Shown piece after piece: positions 61,250 through 64,000 of a stretch of 64,000 nucleotides of DNA (its first letter is position 1; each line of letters opens with the position of its first letter). Origin of the DNA: Sindora glabra (taxonomy: Eukaryota > Streptophyta > Magnoliopsida > Fabales > Fabaceae); assembly GCA_020226215.1 (NCBI GenBank), contig CM035230.1:21991883-22055882 (forward strand), in the 5' to 3' direction. The notes under the pieces are model-generated. The model saw nothing but the letters and a program-made list of their open reading frames with translations, was not told the DNA's origin and did not search any database. The translations under genes were made by a program, and so were the position numbers.

Positions 61250-62000
61250 AGATAATTGGAAATAAAATAGACATTTTATAAAGTAGTGCAATATGCAAAC
61301 TTCAGTTTTAACCTTCATACCTTGCCTTTTGTAGTGTCCCATACTTTAAACATACTTGAACAGACTTCTTAAATAAGGGCAATACCAAGTTACCTATACT
61401 TATAGGTAGAAAAACCCTAAATCTTTGTGTTGAAAGCAATACTATAGAATTGATAATTTATGTTAGTTGATAGATGTTGTTTTACATTAAAATTGATGTT
61501 TATTTTAACTTAATAACATTTTTGAAATTATATAAAAATTTAAGATGATGGACAAGAACGCAACTGATGTCTAAACCTTATGTAGAAACTTAGAACATTA
61601 GTTTTTTTTTAACTTAATTGTAGTCTAAAAGGCATTTCAAATATCTCTCTAAGATGGAATAATTTAGTTTTAATGGATAAGACATCAATTTTAATCAATA
61701 ATCATTGTTTAAAAGGCATTTCAAGAGTCTTATTAGAAATTGTAGATGCATAGGATGTTGGTTTAACTTAACAACTATCATTTAAATGTCTATTCAAAAG
61801 TCTAATCACAAACTATAAAAATATAGGATAGTAGTTTTAATTAAAAACTCAAAAATCACAAAAGAATAGGACATTAATTTTATTTAATAACCAACATCTA
61901 GTATTTTCCCACAAATTTTCATTCTAACTCTATCTTTTCATATGAAACACTTTTGAAATCTCACTCTCCAATATTCTTTCAAGAATGATGATTATGATAC
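61250..62000. other. no gene seen, weak internal repetition
   Basis: Phrases like 'aaaggcatttcaaatatctc' and 'aaaggcatttcaagagtctt' recur with about 90-100-base spacing at 61628, 61720 and, weaker, 61790, suggesting an old tandem repeat. Confidence 0.4.
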
Positions 62001-62004
62001 ATAA

Positions 62005-62250
62005 TATTACTGCTGCTCACTCACTTCACTTTCATCGATATAGTTTACAATAGAAGAATATTAACTTTTGGTTCTTGCATTGTATACTCTCTTCATTGTA
62101 ATTGAGTTAAAGTTGAATCAAAGAGCTATTGTTCTCTCACTCCACTTTTATTGAGATACTATACAATGGATGAACCTTAAACCTTCAGTTCTTCCATTGT
62201 ATACTCTCTTAATGAAATGGAGGAGAAGCAAAATAGAAAAGCTAGTGAAT
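62005..62250. repeat. imperfect tandem duplication, about 122 bp
   Basis: 'ctcacttcactttcatcgat' ... 'tcttgcattgtatactctct' is followed by 'tctcactccacttttattga' ... 'tcttccattgtatactctct'. A weaker third unit follows near 62270-62310 ('gttcttctatattttgctcc'). The overlapping open frames are not genes. Confidence 0.65.
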
Positions 62251-62409
62251 GATAATTTGTTACATAGTGGTTCTTCTATATTTTGCTCCACTTTCATATT
62301 ACTAGAGTGTACAAATTGGATAAATTTGAGCAACAAACTGGAGTCTACATCAAGGGAAAAGAGTTTGATAGATTACAATTTTGCTATTGTTTTTTTATTC
62401 ATGTAGACT

Positions 62410-64000
62410 TATAATTTTTGTTTATTGATGATTTAGTGTAGTTATTATGTATAAATTTGCATATAATGTTTCCTTTTACTTATCTATTTGTACTTTTATT
62501 ATGAATAAAGCAATAATAATTAAAATTGTATAAATTTATAGAACTATTTCTCTTTGTTCATCTGTAGGTTGCTTTTACTTTAAAATTTTATAATAGACAT
62601 TTGGATTATATAAATTAACAAAGAGAAGACATATTGAAACAAATATAACTTTCTATGTTAAATTAGTTTAAAAATAACTTTTTTTTCATATTTAATTATT
62701 TACATAATAAAAAATTGTAATAAGTGAAAGGCCCTTGCTAATGTATAAACATTAACACTGCTTTATACTTCTTTCACTTGGATCATTAGTGGGTTTTGAA
62801 GTAACATTTTCTAAAAAATTTTATTGTGTTATTTAATCTGAAACATAATAACATTGAGTCACCACTTTTGTTAGAGATCAATTACTATTTTCTTAATTCA
62901 TGGTTAGTGATACCAAGGAAAAAGAAGCATTTAATAGCAATGTTTAGAGCAATGAGGAGCAATGCAACCACTTTGTAGGCTTAAGGGGTACAACCTAGTA
63001 TAACCTTGCTAAAAGTTTTTGATTTAGTGTGGATAAAGAATGTCAATGTAATCCTTAATGGAAGCATTTTATTGGAGGGATTGCAATAGGAAAACTTAGA
63101 GCAGTTTGGTGAACCTAATATATAAGTATATCCTCTTAGAAATGAGAAGCCAAATGACCCTGCGGCTAAACTTGAGCCTTCCTCTGTTATTATGGTTGAT
63201 GAGGAGAATGTAGGAATTGAATTGTCATATCCTCCTCCTTTAGAGATCTTGGTAAGTGCCTTTGGGATTTGAACTTTACTTAAAGTATATTAGTTTGCTA
63301 TCTTGGAGCAAATCGAGGAAGTTTTAGCAAATATACATGAGACTTAAGAAACTAAAAGGACTTCACTAACTATAGATGAGACTTAAGAATAGACTAATTA
63401 TGGTAATAAAGGTGGCATGATAAAGAAGATGGTCACACCCCATCTCCAGGTTTTTCCTATTTTGGAAAGGCTTTAGCAAGAAAAGGTGGATGAAAAGTCC
63501 TAGCAAGAAAAAAGTAACTCTTTTAAAGGAAAATGATAGTTTATCCATTTTTTTGTAGTTTATTTCTAACTCTTACTAACTTTCATCATTATTATGTAGG
63601 AAGAAGAGAAAGTCATAAAGAAGCATCGAACATTAATGCCACTTTGTAGGAGAAAAGCTCTTCTCTAAAAAGTAATTTTTATCTAACTTTTTCCTTCTTT
63701 TTTTTAGGTTTTTTCTACCATTTTTCATTTTAAAGACTATTTGTACACTTAACAAGTAAGAAGGCCTTGATTTCCTTTACTAACAAATTGAAGATAGTTT
63801 TAGGTTGGTTTTTGGATAATTATTTATGGTGCTTCTTCCTTTTACTTCACTTAGCTCTAATCCTTGCCAAAGGCTCCTATTAATTATGCTTTTAGCATTC
63901 TTTTGAGGGAAAAGGAAGTTATTAATGATTATCAAGACACTTTGGTAATAATAGTACATTCCATGGCCTTAACTTTAATTTCTAGCACTTCAATAGAAAT
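62410..64000. other. unassigned DNA with coding-like fragments
   Basis: From about 63110 the plus strand has short protein-like runs between stops (for example NEKPNDPAAKLEPSSVIMVD and ELSYPPPLEIL), suggesting a decayed transposon or gene. I could not name the family. Confidence 0.25.

Overview
The window looks like a nuclear chromosome segment from a flowering plant, most likely a eudicot. It is very AT-rich with many long TA microsatellites. It has one intron-rich plant gene and a dense load of plant-type transposable elements (Ty1/copia, Ty3/gypsy, L1-type LINE, hAT, and MITEs with clear target-site duplications). Everything below was read by eye; no database search was run, and family names rest on recognised motifs.

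Layout. 1-342 (minus): the 5' part of an ATL-like RING-H2 ubiquitin-ligase gene in a GC-richer island, with an in-frame TGA near its start. 1840-6740: an old direct duplication of non-coding DNA whose second copy carries extra insertions, including a 173-bp Mutator-like MITE (4215-4387). 6994-8662: a probable hAT-like MITE and a 512-bp inverted-repeat element with a perfect 8-bp target duplication. 9149-12190: a gypsy remnant (primer site plus gag) and an internally deleted hAT transposase. 13630-14460: a local direct repeat. 15960-27514: an old copia 3' end and LTR, split by a complete but dead copia element (17391-26903, target duplication CTCTA). 27566-28080: a tandem array of about 215 bp units. 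29129-30291: a TIR element. 31671-38394 (minus): a complete ARGONAUTE gene of the AGO4/6/9 clade, best matched to AGO6, rebuilt here as 22 coding exons giving 902 codons with every splice phase consistent; a 5' UTR exon lies near 39503-39610. 40841-46845: TIR elements and tandem duplications. 46935-52330 (minus): a decayed L1-type LINE. 53127-53780: two foldback elements. 54938 to about 57870: a probable gypsy LTR. The last 6 kb hold only unassigned AT-rich DNA, weak open frames and an imperfect tandem repeat.

The AGO gene is the one convincingly intact gene. Its family loads 24-nt siRNAs and directs DNA methylation onto transposons, and here it sits among methylation-decayed transposons. That is a suggestive setting, not evidence of a new system. 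I found no gene cluster, CRISPR array, tRNA, rRNA or unusual operon-like system.
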